Assembly (NCBI GenBank): GCA_910588635.1
Contig: CAJUPW010000022.1
Coordinates: 1-47,152, forward strand
DNA: 47,152 nt
Origin: an uncultured Oscillospiraceae bacterium
GTDB taxonomy: Bacteria > Bacillota > Clostridia > Oscillospirales > Oscillospiraceae
Direction of reading: 5' to 3'
Part shown: positions 1 through 6,606 of the stretch, one piece after another
Numbering within the stretch: the first letter of the stretch is position 1
How the letters are laid out: each line of letters starts with the position of its first letter
The notes under the pieces: model-generated
Database searches by the model: none
The model's input: the letters and a program-made list of their open reading frames with translations, nothing else
What the model was told of the DNA's origin: nothing
Translations under genes and position numbers: made by a program

Positions 1-219
1 GACTTGCATAGATTACCACTCCAGCCGCCTTTTGTCAATAGGTTTTTTCAAATTTTTTTATTTTTTTCCACAGCTCCCGTTTTTTTTCAAAAATTCGAGA
101 AATTTCGCCCTATTTGTCTCTTATGCGCGGACATTTGGCCGTAGGATTCCCCCTTGCGCAACGACAGTACTTGTGCTACTCTTTGTTATATAGGTAATCC
201 ATCCACAGGAGGACTTTTC
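1..219. other. AT-rich intergenic region upstream of metA
   Basis: No gene was found here. Positions 30-90 are extremely T-rich on the plus strand. I looked for a SAM-type (S-box) leader, since metA follows, but could not recognise its conserved core. An AGGAGG ribosome binding site at 207-212 marks the end of the region. No convincing promoter could be fixed. Confidence 0.5.
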
Positions 220-1134
220 ATGCCCATTAAAATTCCCGATTCCCTACCCGCCAGAGCTACGCTGGAGGGAGAAAATATCTTCGTTATGACCGAATACCGG
301 GCCATCCACCAGGACATGCGCCCGCTGAACCTGCTCATTCTCAATCTGATGCCCACCAAAATCGTCACCGAGACCCAGCTGCTGCGCAAGCTGTCCAACT
401 CCCCTCTCCAGGTAGAGGTGGAGCTGCTTCAAATGGCCAGCCACACCTCCCAGAACACTGACGCGGACCACCTGTCCTCCTTCTACACCACCTTTGACCA
501 AATCAAGGACCGGAAGTACGACGGCATGATTATCACCGGCGCCCCGGTGGAGAACTACGACTTCACCGACGTGGACTACTGGCCGGAGCTGTGCCGGATT
601 ATGGACTGGACCACCACCCACGTCCACTCCACCCTCCACGTCTGCTGGGGAGCCCAGGCGGGACTGTTTTACCACTACGGTATCCCCAAATATTCTTTGA
701 AGGAGAAGCTCTTCGGCGTATTCCCCCACATCGCCCTGAAAAAGCAGTCCCCCCTGTTCCGGGGATTCGATGACGTGTTCTACATCCCCCACTCCCGGCA
801 CACGGAGAACCACGAGGAGGACATCCGCAAAATCCCCGGGCTGGAGCTGCTGGCCGTCTCGGAGGAGGCGGGGGTCTTTGCCGTCAAGAGCGAGGACAAC
901 CGGCGCTTCTTTATCACCGGCCACCCGGAGTACGACCCGGATACCCTGTCCCGGGAGTATTTCCGGGACGTGGACAAGGGCCTGCCCATCCACGTGCCCC
1001 GGTACTATTTTCCCAACGACAACCCGGCCCGCCCCCCCATCGTGCGGTGGCGCTCCGCCGGCCAGCTCTTCTATACCAACTGGCTCAACTACTACGTCTA
1101 CCAGACCACGCCTTACGACATTACGCAAATCTGA
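220..1134 (+). CDS. metA: Homoserine O-acetyltransferase (MetA family)
   Basis: This is a 304-residue MetA-family enzyme that acylates homoserine at the start of methionine biosynthesis in the cytoplasm. The start at 220 is chosen because AGGAGG sits 7 bases upstream; an in-frame start at 154 would add 22 unrelated residues. The expected catalytic residues fall at their usual family numbers: Cys142 in HVCWGAQ, and His235 and Glu237 in GHPEYD. Residue 111 is Glu (TGAPVEN). In this family Glu111 is associated with acetyl-CoA use and Gly111 with succinyl-CoA use, so acetyltransferase activity is predicted despite the usual 'succinyltransferase' label. The length matches the family. The gene stands alone and ends at a strong hairpin terminator. 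Family assignment is very secure; acyl-donor choice is inferred from one residue. Confidence 0.96.
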   Translation: MPIKIPDSLPARATLEGENIFVMTEYRAIHQDMRPLNLLILNLMPTKIVTETQLLRKLSNSPLQVEVELLQMASHTSQNTDADHLSSFYTTFDQIKDRKYDGMIITGAPVENYDFTDVDYWPELCRIMDWTTTHVHSTLHVCWGAQAGLFYHYGIPKYSLKEKLFGVFPHIALKKQSPLFRGFDDVFYIPHSRHTENHEEDIRKIPGLELLAVSEEAGVFAVKSEDNRRFFITGHPEYDPDTLSREYFRDVDKGLPIHVPRYYFPNDNPARPPIVRWRSAGQLFYTNWLNYYVYQTTPYDITQI

Positions 1135-1137
1135 GCA

Positions 1138-1176
1138 AGGGCGGCCCGGATCGGGCCGCCCTACTTCTTTTCTTTT
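1138..1176. terminator. Rho-independent terminator after metA, probably bidirectional
   Basis: There is a perfect 10-bp stem (AGGGCGGCCC at 1138-1147 with its complement at 1153-1162), a 5-base loop, and a T-rich tail on the plus strand. It lies between metA and the convergent permease genes and overlaps the end of the latter, so it probably serves both. Confidence 0.85.
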
Positions 1177-1526
1177 CCAAAGAACTCTGCCGTCCCCACC
1201 ATAATCAGAAAACCGCCGAAGCACTTTTTCAGCAGCGCCACGTCTATGGCGGTGGCCGCCCAGGCCGCCAGGGCGGCGCAGGCCAGCCCCGCTTCAATGG
1301 CGGGGAGGAGGGCCGGCTTTTCAATGTAGCCGTTCTTCACATGGGCGGGCAGCGCCATCAGCCCCGCGGGGAGAAAGTACAGCAGATTGATCCCCTGGGC
1401 CAGCCTCTGCTCCACACCGGCAAAGGCGGTCATGTAGACCAGAAGGAGGGTCCCTCCCCCTACGCCGAAGCCGGACAGCACCCCCGTCGCCGCACCTATA
1501 ATCAGCGGCAAAATCCAATCCCTCAC
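1161..1526 (-). CDS. TSUP/TauE-SafE family permease, second half-size subunit
   Basis: This encodes 121 residues, half the usual 240-260 of a TauE/SafE (TSUP) permease. It has about four hydrophobic segments and the family's glycine-rich first loop (SGFGVGGGT near residue 15). The GTG start at 1526 overlaps the TGA of the preceding permease gene (GTGA), with an AGGAG site in front, so the two are translationally coupled. An in-frame upstream extension of about 113 residues is Arg/Gly-rich and is a shadow of the first gene. TSUP proteins move sulfonates, sulfite or other small anions. The substrate is not evident here, though the nearby metA makes a sulfur link conceivable. The two halves probably pair in the membrane to rebuild the internal pseudo-symmetry of the full-length family. 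Confidence 0.85.
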   Translation of the reverse strand: MRDWILPLIIGAATGVLSGFGVGGGTLLLVYMTAFAGVEQRLAQGINLLYFLPAGLMALPAHVKNGYIEKPALLPAIEAGLACAALAAWAATAIDVALLKKCFGGFLIMVGTAEFFGKEKK

Positions 1527-1876
1527 AGGAAGCTCCTCACTCCTCCGTAAATCAGCAGCAGACCGAAGGCCCGTTTCAGCCAGGGCATTTTCATCCCCTT
1601 GAACCACTTTCCCCCGGCCCAGCCCCCCGCCGTCCCCCCGATGAGGTAGGGTAGGGCCGCCGCAAAGTCCAGCCCGCCCCGGAAAAGATAGAAGGCCGCC
1701 GACAGGGCGCACAGGGGCAGAATCACCGCTACCGAGGTGGCGAAAGCTTTTCGCTGGTCCAGCTTGCAGTACCCGGTGAGCAGCGGCACAAACACTGACC
1801 CGCCTCCGCCGCCGAAGAAACCGTTGGCCACCCCGGCCAGCCCGCCGGCCAAGGCGTACTTCCATTTTGTACGCAA
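1523..1876 (-). CDS. TSUP/TauE-SafE family permease, first half-size subunit
   Basis: This is a 117-residue integral membrane protein with about four hydrophobic segments. Near residue 20 it has the signature loop (ANGFFGGGGGS) of the N-terminal repeat of TSUP permeases. Start TTG at 1876 is chosen because a GGAGG site lies 11 bases upstream; the nearby ATG at 1865 opens a different frame with no family similarity. The gene overlaps the next permease half by four bases. The ribosome binding site lies in the loop of a hairpin that also looks like the terminator of the preceding gene, so translation may respond to read-through. Pairs of short TSUP genes are known in Firmicutes, so this is probably not a recent break. 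Confidence 0.85.
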   Translation of the reverse strand: MRTKWKYALAGGLAGVANGFFGGGGGSVFVPLLTGYCKLDQRKAFATSVAVILPLCALSAAFYLFRGGLDFAAALPYLIGGTAGGWAGGKWFKGMKMPWLKRAFGLLLIYGGVRSFL

Positions 1877-1921
1877 AAAACCGCCCCCCTCCAGGTTAGT
1901 TTTCCTGATGGCGGGCGGTTT
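1875..1921 (-). terminator. Hairpin terminator after the 85-residue hypothetical gene
   Basis: On the minus strand a 9-bp stem (AAACCGCCC at plus 1878-1886 against its complement at 1913-1921) starts at the stop codon of the upstream gene. It is followed by six T. The 26-base loop contains the ribosome binding site of the first TSUP gene, so termination and translation of the permease pair may be linked. Confidence 0.65.
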
Positions 1922-2177
1922 ATGTATTCAGATCACGGAACTCCTCCAGCAGACGGTCGATCATGGCGCGGAACAAAAACGCGTTGATGGTCCCCTCTCT
2001 CGTTTTCGCCGCCCCCTGATTCAACGCTTCAATCATCTTCTGCCAAATCCCCGGCCTCTGCCCCTCTGACCACACCGCCGCCGAGATGACGGCGTTAATC
2101 AGCTCCTCCCCGATCTGCCAGCTCACCTTGGTATCTACTACCTGCGGATCAGGCGGAAAATTTTGATTTTGCTCCAT
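1920..2177 (-). CDS. Small hypothetical protein, divergent from an HTH regulator
   Basis: This encodes 85 residues and is not recognised. There are three consecutive ATG codons at 2183, 2180 and 2177. The last is preferred because GAGGG lies 7 bases upstream of it. The protein is soluble and mostly helical in appearance, with a Pro-rich N-terminus and a central segment rich in Ile, Ala and Trp (EELINAVISAAVW). No signal peptide or membrane segment is seen. A good promoter (TTGACA-N17-TAAACT) sits in the divergent region and overlaps operator-like TTGTCC repeats shared with the HTH gene. It is therefore probably a target of that repressor. Such pairs can belong to phage or plasmid remnants or toxin-antitoxin-like modules, but nothing in the protein proves this. 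Confidence 0.7.
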   Translation of the reverse strand: MEQNQNFPPDPQVVDTKVSWQIGEELINAVISAAVWSEGQRPGIWQKMIEALNQGAAKTREGTINAFLFRAMIDRLLEEFRDLNT

Positions 2178-2206
2178 CATCATACCCTCACAGATTTATT
2201 TCGCTT

Positions 2207-2273
2207 TGTCCTGTAATAGGACAGCCGGCTCTTGTCCATAGTTTATTCTAAGTTTTGTCCTATGTCAAGACAA
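2207..2273. promoter_or_regulatory. Operator-like TTGTCC repeats in the divergent region
   Basis: A perfect inverted repeat TGTCCT-N5-AGGACA lies at 2207-2223. A second, looser one, TTGTC-N9-GACAA, lies at 2255-2273. A further direct copy of TTGTCC is at 2232-2237. Repeats of this kind between an Xre-type regulator and a divergent gene are typical autoregulatory operators. That the regulator binds them is inference. Confidence 0.6.
2240..2268 (-). promoter_or_regulatory. Sigma-A promoter of the small hypothetical gene
   Basis: On the minus strand there is TTGACA (plus 2263-2268), a 17-base spacer and TAAACT (plus 2240-2245). The -35 is perfect and the -10 matches 4 of 6. It lies inside the operator repeats, so binding of the divergent HTH protein would block it. 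Confidence 0.65.
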
Positions 2274-2285
2274 AGGGAGGAAGCT

Positions 2286-2525
2286 ATGGCCAGGATTATT
2301 GATGGAAATGATAAAAATATGGTAGGCGGCCAAATGCGGAAACTCCGAATCGAAAGAGGTTGGAGCCAGCAGATGTTGTCCAACAAACTGGAAACCCTGG
2401 CAATTTACATCTGCCGCGGCTCAATCTCACGAATTGAGGACAGGCAGCGGACCGTGACTGATATTGAACTTTATGGACTTGCGGAAATCCTTGGTGTGTC
2501 CATTGAAAATCTGTTTGAACATTAA
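2286..2525 (+). CDS. Xre/Cro-type HTH transcriptional regulator
   Basis: This is a 79-residue protein that is almost entirely one HTH_XRE domain. Helices include GGQMRKLRIERGWSQQMLS and the recognition region around SISRIEDRQRTV, then an amphipathic C-terminal helix ending LGVSIENLFEH. Start ATG at 2286 has GGGAGG 5 bases upstream; the longer in-frame TTG at 2232 lies within the operators and is less likely. It probably represses itself and the divergent small gene through the TTGTCC repeats. The local sequence is richer in AT than the surrounding genes, consistent with acquired DNA. A terminator hairpin follows directly. Confidence 0.85.
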   Translation: MARIIDGNDKNMVGGQMRKLRIERGWSQQMLSNKLETLAIYICRGSISRIEDRQRTVTDIELYGLAEILGVSIENLFEH

Positions 2526-2526
2526 A

Positions 2527-2575
2527 AACACCCGTCGAAAAGCAAATGCTCTCCGGCGGGTGTTGTTTTATTCTG
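2527..2575 (+). terminator. Terminator after the HTH gene
   Basis: The stem AACACCCG (2527-2534) pairs with CGGGTGTT (2557-2564) and is followed by GTTTTATTCT on the plus strand. It lies just after the HTH stop and abuts the convergent csoR. Confidence 0.7.
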
Positions 2576-2831
2576 CCAGCTTATCCAACAGGGCGGCCAG
2601 CTCCTCCAGCTTGGGGCCGGGGTCGCCGGAGGCCGCCGCCTCCCGGACGCAGCAGTCCATATGAGCCCGGAGGACCATTCGGTTGGCCTTTTTCAAAATG
2701 GACTGGGCGGCCATGATCTGGCTGGAGATATCCAGACAGTAGCGGTCCTCCTCCACCATCTTGAGGATACCGTCGATCTGGCCCCGGGCGGTTTTCAGCA
2801 GGCGGTTGACCTGAGCGTGGTCGGCCTTCAC
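2568..2831 (-). CDS. csoR: Copper-sensing transcriptional repressor CsoR
   Basis: This 87-residue DUF156/CsoR family protein is an all-helical tetrameric repressor that releases DNA when it binds Cu(I). The family's metal ligands are present as Cys32, His57 and Cys61 (Cys-x24-His-x3-Cys; HMDCC), and the helix QVNRLLKTARGQIDGI is typical. Start GTG at 2831 overlaps the TGA of copA (GTGA), so the two genes are translationally coupled. The larger in-frame reading upstream is an Arg-rich shadow of copA. It is the last gene of a copA-csoR operon and probably controls it through the palindrome in front of copA, giving negative feedback. The C-terminal half (KLEELAALLDKLAE) is a short extra helix. 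Confidence 0.93.
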   Translation of the reverse strand: MKADHAQVNRLLKTARGQIDGILKMVEEDRYCLDISSQIMAAQSILKKANRMVLRAHMDCCVREAAASGDPGPKLEELAALLDKLAE

Positions 2832-5407
2832 CGAACGGACACCACCTCGTAGCCCGCCTCGGTGACGGCGTCGGTGAGCACCTGATCGTCCACGTTTTCG
2901 CCGAGGGTCAAAGTGGCGGACTTGCCCTCCAGGCTCATCTCCACAGCGGTCACACCGTCGATGGCGGACAGGGCCTTCTCCACCCGGCCGGTGCAGTGGG
3001 CGCACATCATGCCCTCGATTATCACGGTCTTGTTCATCGTCTGTTTTCCTCCTTGATTTGTATTCTCCTTCATCTCCAGGGGGCAGCTCCCGCCGCAGGC
3101 GGGAGCCTCCGGAGTTTCAGACCGGAATTTGCTCTTGAACAGGCGCAGGCGCAGAGCGTTGGTCACTACCGTCACCGAGCTGAGGCTCATAGCGGCGGCG
3201 GCAAACATGGGGTTGAGCTGCCAGTCCAGGGCGGCATAAAACACGCCCGCTGCCAGGGGGATGCCCAGAGAGTTGTAGAAAAAGGCCCAGAACAGGTTCT
3301 GCCTGATATTCCGGATAGTGGCCCGGGACAGCTCCACCGCCGCGGCCACGTCCAGCAGGTCGGACTTCATCAGCACAATGTCAGCGCTCTCGATGGCCAC
3401 ATCGGTGCCCGCCCCAATGGCCAGGCCCACCTCCGCCCGGGCCAGGGCGGGGGCGTCGTTGATGCCGTCGCCCACCATGGCCACCTTTTTGCCCTCGGCC
3501 TGAAGGGAGGCGATCTTCCGCTCCTTGTCCTGGGGCAGCACCTCGGCCAGCACGGAGGTCACCCCCAGCTCTCTGCCGATGGCGTGGGCGGTGCGCTTGT
3601 TATCGCCGGTGAGCATGACCACCTCCAGGCCCAGCTCCTTAAAGGCGGCCACCGCGTCCTTGCTGGAGGGCTTGGGGGTATCGGCCACAGCGATAACGCC
3701 CAGTAATTTCCGATCCTGTTCGTCCGCAAAGTATAGTGGGGTCTTGCCTTGAGCGGCCAATTCATCCGCTTTTGCCGCCCACTCGCCCAGGTCAACACCT
3801 GCCTGCTCCATCATGGCCCGGTTGCCGCCGAACCGGACGCGGCCCTCCAGCTCCGCCCGGACGCCCCGGCCATGAATGGCCTCAAAGCCGTCTGCCTGGA
3901 CCAGCCGGAGGTCCCGGCGCTCCGCCTCCTCCACGATGGCGGCGGCCAGAGGGTGCTCCGAGGGCTTTTCCAGGCAGTAGGCGATCCAAAGCAGGTCGTC
4001 CTCCTTGACCTGGGCGGCGTCAACGGGCAGGATATCGGTGACCACCGGCCTGCCCTGGGTGAGGGTGCCCGTCTTGTCCAGCACCACCGTGTCGATGGTG
4101 TGGAGGGTCTCCAGGGCCTCGGCGGATTTGATGAGGATGCCGTTCTCCGCCCCCTTGCCGGTGCCCACCATAATGGCTACCGGGGTGGCCAGCCCCAGGG
4201 CGCAGGGGCAGGAGATGACCAGCACGGCCACGCCGGCGGTGAGGGCCTGAGTGGCGGTGTGTCCGGTAACCAGCCAGGCGGCGGCGGAGATCAGGGCGAT
4301 GATCATGACAACCGGGACGAACACCCCGGACACCTTGTCCGCCAACTTGGCTATGGGGGCCTTGGAGGCGGATGCCTCCTCCACCAGGCGGATCATCTGT
4401 GCCAAGGTGGTGTCCTCCCCCACCCGGCTGGCCTCGAATGTAAAGAAACCCGACTTGTTGATGGAAGCCGCGGCCACCTTGTCGCCAGGGCCCTTGTCCA
4501 CGGGGAGGGACTCGCCGGTAAGGGCGGACTCGTCCACGGCGGACCGGCCCTCCAGGATCACCCCGTCCACCGGGATGGACTGGCCCGGCCGGACCGCCAC
4601 CCGGTCGCCCACCTGAATGTCCTCTACGGGAATTTCAGTCTCCACACCGTCCCGGATGACGGTGGCCGTCTTGGGGGCCAGGTCCATCAGACGGGAAATG
4701 GCCTCGCCGGTCCTACCCTTGGACCGGGTCTCCAGAAACTTGCCCAGAGTGATCAGTGCAAGAATCATACCGGCGGACTCAAAGTACAGGTCCATGTGGT
4801 ACTTGCCCACCCGGTCCATGTCCCCGTGGCCCAGGCCGTATCCCATCTGGTAGATGGCGAATACACCGTAGATGACGGCGGCGGAGGAACCCACAGCAAT
4901 GAGACTGTCCATGTTGGGAGCCCGATTCCAAAGAGTTTTGAAACCCACCTTATAATACTTATCGTTGATATACATGATGGGTAAAGTGAGCAGAAGCTGG
5001 GTCAGACCGAAGGCTACCGCATTCTCATGCCCCACCAGGAAGGCGGGCAGAGGGGCGCCCATCATGTGGCCCATGGAGATATAAAACAGCGGAACCAGGA
5101 ACACGAAAGACCAGACCATGCGGCGCTTCATGAAAGCCAGCTCCTGGGCCACGGCATCCTCCCGGGGAGCGGCCTGGGCTTTTGCCCCCGCCTTCTCCGG
5201 CAGGGAGGCCCCGTATCCCGATTGTATCACCGCGTCGATAATATCCCCGAGGGAGACGGCCCCCTCGTCATATTCGGCCACCATGGAGTTGGCCAGCAGG
5301 TTGACCGAGGCGGTTTTTACCCCCTCCAGCTTATTGACCACCTTCTCCACATGAGCGGAACAGGCGGAGCAGGTCATACCTGTAATGTTGAACTTCTGTT
5401 TTGCCAT
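2828..5407 (-). CDS. copA: Copper-exporting P1B-type ATPase CopA with C-terminal CopZ-like domain
   Basis: This 859-residue protein pumps Cu(I) out of the cytoplasm at the cost of ATP. Its order is: an N-terminal heavy-metal (HMA) domain with MTCSAC at 11-16; transmembrane helices from about 97 onward; the actuator TGES at 297-300; the metal-site CPC at 400-402; the phosphorylation motif DKTGT at 444-448; the nucleotide domain with SEHPLA and GDGINDAPAL; and two final helices. A second HMA domain (GMMCAHC) occupies the last 69 residues. Start ATG at 5407 follows AGGTGA. A Cys-rich linker (ACGGSC) leads into the second HMA domain. The junction looks like a former intergenic region: a perfect AGGAGG lies 10 bases before an in-frame ATG at 3037, so a free CopZ-like chaperone might also be made. 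It is co-transcribed with csoR. Confidence 0.96.
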   Translation of the reverse strand: MAKQKFNITGMTCSACSAHVEKVVNKLEGVKTASVNLLANSMVAEYDEGAVSLGDIIDAVIQSGYGASLPEKAGAKAQAAPREDAVAQELAFMKRRMVWSFVFLVPLFYISMGHMMGAPLPAFLVGHENAVAFGLTQLLLTLPIMYINDKYYKVGFKTLWNRAPNMDSLIAVGSSAAVIYGVFAIYQMGYGLGHGDMDRVGKYHMDLYFESAGMILALITLGKFLETRSKGRTGEAISRLMDLAPKTATVIRDGVETEIPVEDIQVGDRVAVRPGQSIPVDGVILEGRSAVDESALTGESLPVDKGPGDKVAAASINKSGFFTFEASRVGEDTTLAQMIRLVEEASASKAPIAKLADKVSGVFVPVVMIIALISAAAWLVTGHTATQALTAGVAVLVISCPCALGLATPVAIMVGTGKGAENGILIKSAEALETLHTIDTVVLDKTGTLTQGRPVVTDILPVDAAQVKEDDLLWIAYCLEKPSEHPLAAAIVEEAERRDLRLVQADGFEAIHGRGVRAELEGRVRFGGNRAMMEQAGVDLGEWAAKADELAAQGKTPLYFADEQDRKLLGVIAVADTPKPSSKDAVAAFKELGLEVVMLTGDNKRTAHAIGRELGVTSVLAEVLPQDKERKIASLQAEGKKVAMVGDGINDAPALARAEVGLAIGAGTDVAIESADIVLMKSDLLDVAAAVELSRATIRNIRQNLFWAFFYNSLGIPLAAGVFYAALDWQLNPMFAAAAMSLSSVTVVTNALRLRLFKSKFRSETPEAPACGGSCPLEMKENTNQGGKQTMNKTVIIEGMMCAHCTGRVEKALSAIDGVTAVEMSLEGKSATLTLGENVDDQVLTDAVTEAGYEVVSVR
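3037..3053 (-). promoter_or_regulatory. Internal ribosome binding site and in-frame ATG inside copA
   Basis: On the minus strand AGGAGG (plus 3048-3053) is followed after 10 bases by ATG (first base 3037) in the copA frame at codon 791. Initiation here would yield a free 69-residue HMA protein of CopZ size, ending at the copA stop. Whether it is used is unknown. Confidence 0.5.
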
Positions 5408-5439
5408 TTTTTCACCTGACTTTCCGTGGTCTCCTTTTA

Positions 5440-5463
5440 ATACCCCACCCCAGGGGGGTGTAT
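5440..5463 (-). promoter_or_regulatory. CsoR-type operator in front of copA
   Basis: A GC-core palindrome flanked by AT (ATACCCC at one end and GGGGTGTAT at the other) lies just downstream of the copA -10 element. It resembles known CsoR boxes (TACCCC...GGGGTA). Repressor bound here would block transcription start. The assignment rests on pattern and on csoR being in the same operon. Confidence 0.7.
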
Positions 5464-5465
5464 TT

Positions 5466-5494
5466 ATTGTATCTCTGCTCATCTCTCCTGTCAA
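5466..5494 (-). promoter_or_regulatory. Sigma-A promoter of copA-csoR
   Basis: On the minus strand: TTGACA (plus 5489-5494), 17-base spacer, TACAAT (plus 5466-5471). This is eleven of twelve consensus bases at ideal spacing. The start point would fall in the CsoR-like palindrome. Confidence 0.85.
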
Positions 5495-5516
5495 GTGGAA
5501 GTTTGCGCTTTTTTTC

Positions 5517-6260
5517 TCAGTTTATGCTCGCGTCCTGCCTGCGCCGCACCTTGTCCTCCACCCAGTAGGCGGTGTAGGGGTGGTCCAACCGGTAGCCCAG
5601 CTTCTCCGCCAGAGCCAGGGACCGCTTGTCATGGGCGTCCCAGCCGGGATACAGCCCACGATCCAGGCACTCCCAAATCAGCCGGGCTCCGCAGGTAGCG
5701 GCCAAGCCCAACCGCCGAAAATCCGGGCGGGTATCAATCTCAATCTCTATGGCTCCGTCGCAGACGGCGTAGGAGGAAGCCCCGGCCACCGGAACGCCCT
5801 CCCGCAGAACGGCAAAGCCTAAGCCCCGGCCAGCAAAGTCGGAGCCATCCGCAAAATTGCCGCACAGGTCCCGGGACCACTCCTCCTCCATCAGCGCGGC
5901 GTACATCTCCCGGCCAATGGGACGGATTGTAAAACCATGAGGCAGAGACCCTGTAAAGCCAATCAGCCTGCTCCGGTCAAAGCACCCCGGCCGGACAGCA
6001 TAGCGGGTAAAGGGGACGGCCCGCTCCCCCAGCCGCGCCCGAATCAGGCGCTCCCAGCCGCCGCTCCCCGGCGTCAGAATAGGTGCGTCCGCCAGCTCCA
6101 GCAGCTCCGTGGAAGGCTCCCCCGCCAGAAAGCAGAAATCTCCGATGGAAGCCAGGGCGCTGTCCTCCCCTCGGGTATGGACGCGGCCCATGTGTCCCTG
6201 GAGGCAGGCCCGCACCATCGGGGCCTCCCAGGCAGCGAAAAGGTCCTCCGTTTTTTTCAC
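5517..6260 (-). CDS. GNAT-family N-acetyltransferase
   Basis: This is a 247-residue protein. Its second half has the GNAT fold pattern: a beta strand with AVLREGVPVAGASSYAVCDG, then EIEIDTRPDFRRLGLAATCGARLI, where the R/Q-x-x-G-x-G/A acetyl-CoA loop is represented by RRLGLA. A C-terminal SLALAEKLGYRLDHPYTAYWV strand follows. The overall layout resembles the GNAT_acetyltran/ZmaR-like group. The N-terminal ~110 residues form a separate, less conserved domain. The substrate cannot be told. The gene stands between the copper promoter and yjfB, on the same strand as yjfB but apparently with its own start. Confidence 0.82.
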   Translation of the reverse strand: MKKTEDLFAAWEAPMVRACLQGHMGRVHTRGEDSALASIGDFCFLAGEPSTELLELADAPILTPGSGGWERLIRARLGERAVPFTRYAVRPGCFDRSRLIGFTGSLPHGFTIRPIGREMYAALMEEEWSRDLCGNFADGSDFAGRGLGFAVLREGVPVAGASSYAVCDGAIEIEIDTRPDFRRLGLAATCGARLIWECLDRGLYPGWDAHDKRSLALAEKLGYRLDHPYTAYWVEDKVRRRQDASIN

Positions 6261-6294
6261 AGTACTCTCTCCTCACTTCTCCCGACAACGCAAA

Positions 6295-6321
6295 GCGGCG
6301 TGAGATCAACTCTCACGCCGC
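6295..6321 (-). terminator. Hairpin after yjfB
   Basis: A perfect 11-bp stem (plus 6295-6305 with 6311-6321) with a 5-base loop lies downstream of the yjfB stop. The T-tract on the minus strand is short (CTTTGCGTTG), so it may be a weak terminator or an mRNA end stabiliser. Confidence 0.6.
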
Positions 6322-6346
6322 CTGTTTGCTGGAACGTCCAAAGGGG

Positions 6347-6517
6347 TTACGCCCACACGTCAAAGTTATATTGGGCGGGGGCAGGCATAGCGGCCATCAT
6401 GTCGTTAATCAGGGACATAGCCTGACTTTCGGCATCGTTCATGGCCCGTTTCATCAGGCCGTAGCTGTAGTTGGTCTGCAGCTGAGCCATCTGCATGCCC
6501 ATGATATCCTCTACCAT
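6347..6517 (-). CDS. yjfB: YjfB-family putative motility protein
   Basis: This is a 56-residue protein of the YjfB type (Pfam 'putative motility protein'). A Met/Gln-rich helix (MGMQMAQLQTNYSYGLMKRAM) leads to SQAMSLINDMM and a hydrophobic tail. Start ATG at 6517 follows GGGAGTGG. An upstream in-frame start would add 27 residues that overlap the promoter. It is preceded by a near-perfect sigma-28 promoter, so it should be made together with late flagellar genes even though it lies 8 kb from them. The molecular function of the family is not known to me. The gene ends at a hairpin. Confidence 0.85.
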   Translation of the reverse strand: MVEDIMGMQMAQLQTNYSYGLMKRAMNDAESQAMSLINDMMAAMPAPAQYNFDVWA

Positions 6518-6564
6518 AAACGTCCACTCCCTTCCAAGTAATGTGGGGTATCGCTCCATTTGAA

Positions 6565-6591
6565 TTATCGGCCAGGCCGCCTCGTTTCTTA
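6565..6591 (-). promoter_or_regulatory. Sigma-28 (FliA/SigD) promoter of yjfB
   Basis: On the minus strand: TAAG (plus 6588-6591), 15-base spacer, GCCGATAA (plus 6565-6572). The -10 is identical to the classical sigma-28 element and the -35 differs by one base from TAAA. It lies about 50 bases upstream of the yjfB ATG. Confidence 0.85.
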
Positions 6592-6606
6592 AGGCCAAGC
6601 CTTAAA

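Noticed and set aside
1..219. A SAM (S-box) riboswitch before metA
   Set aside because: No S-box core motif or terminator/anti-terminator arrangement was recognisable in the AT-rich upstream sequence.
1161..1865. A 234-residue minus-strand ORF covering both TSUP halves
   Set aside because: Its first 113 residues are Arg/Gly-rich out-of-frame translation of the first half; only the part from the GTG at 1526 shows family features.
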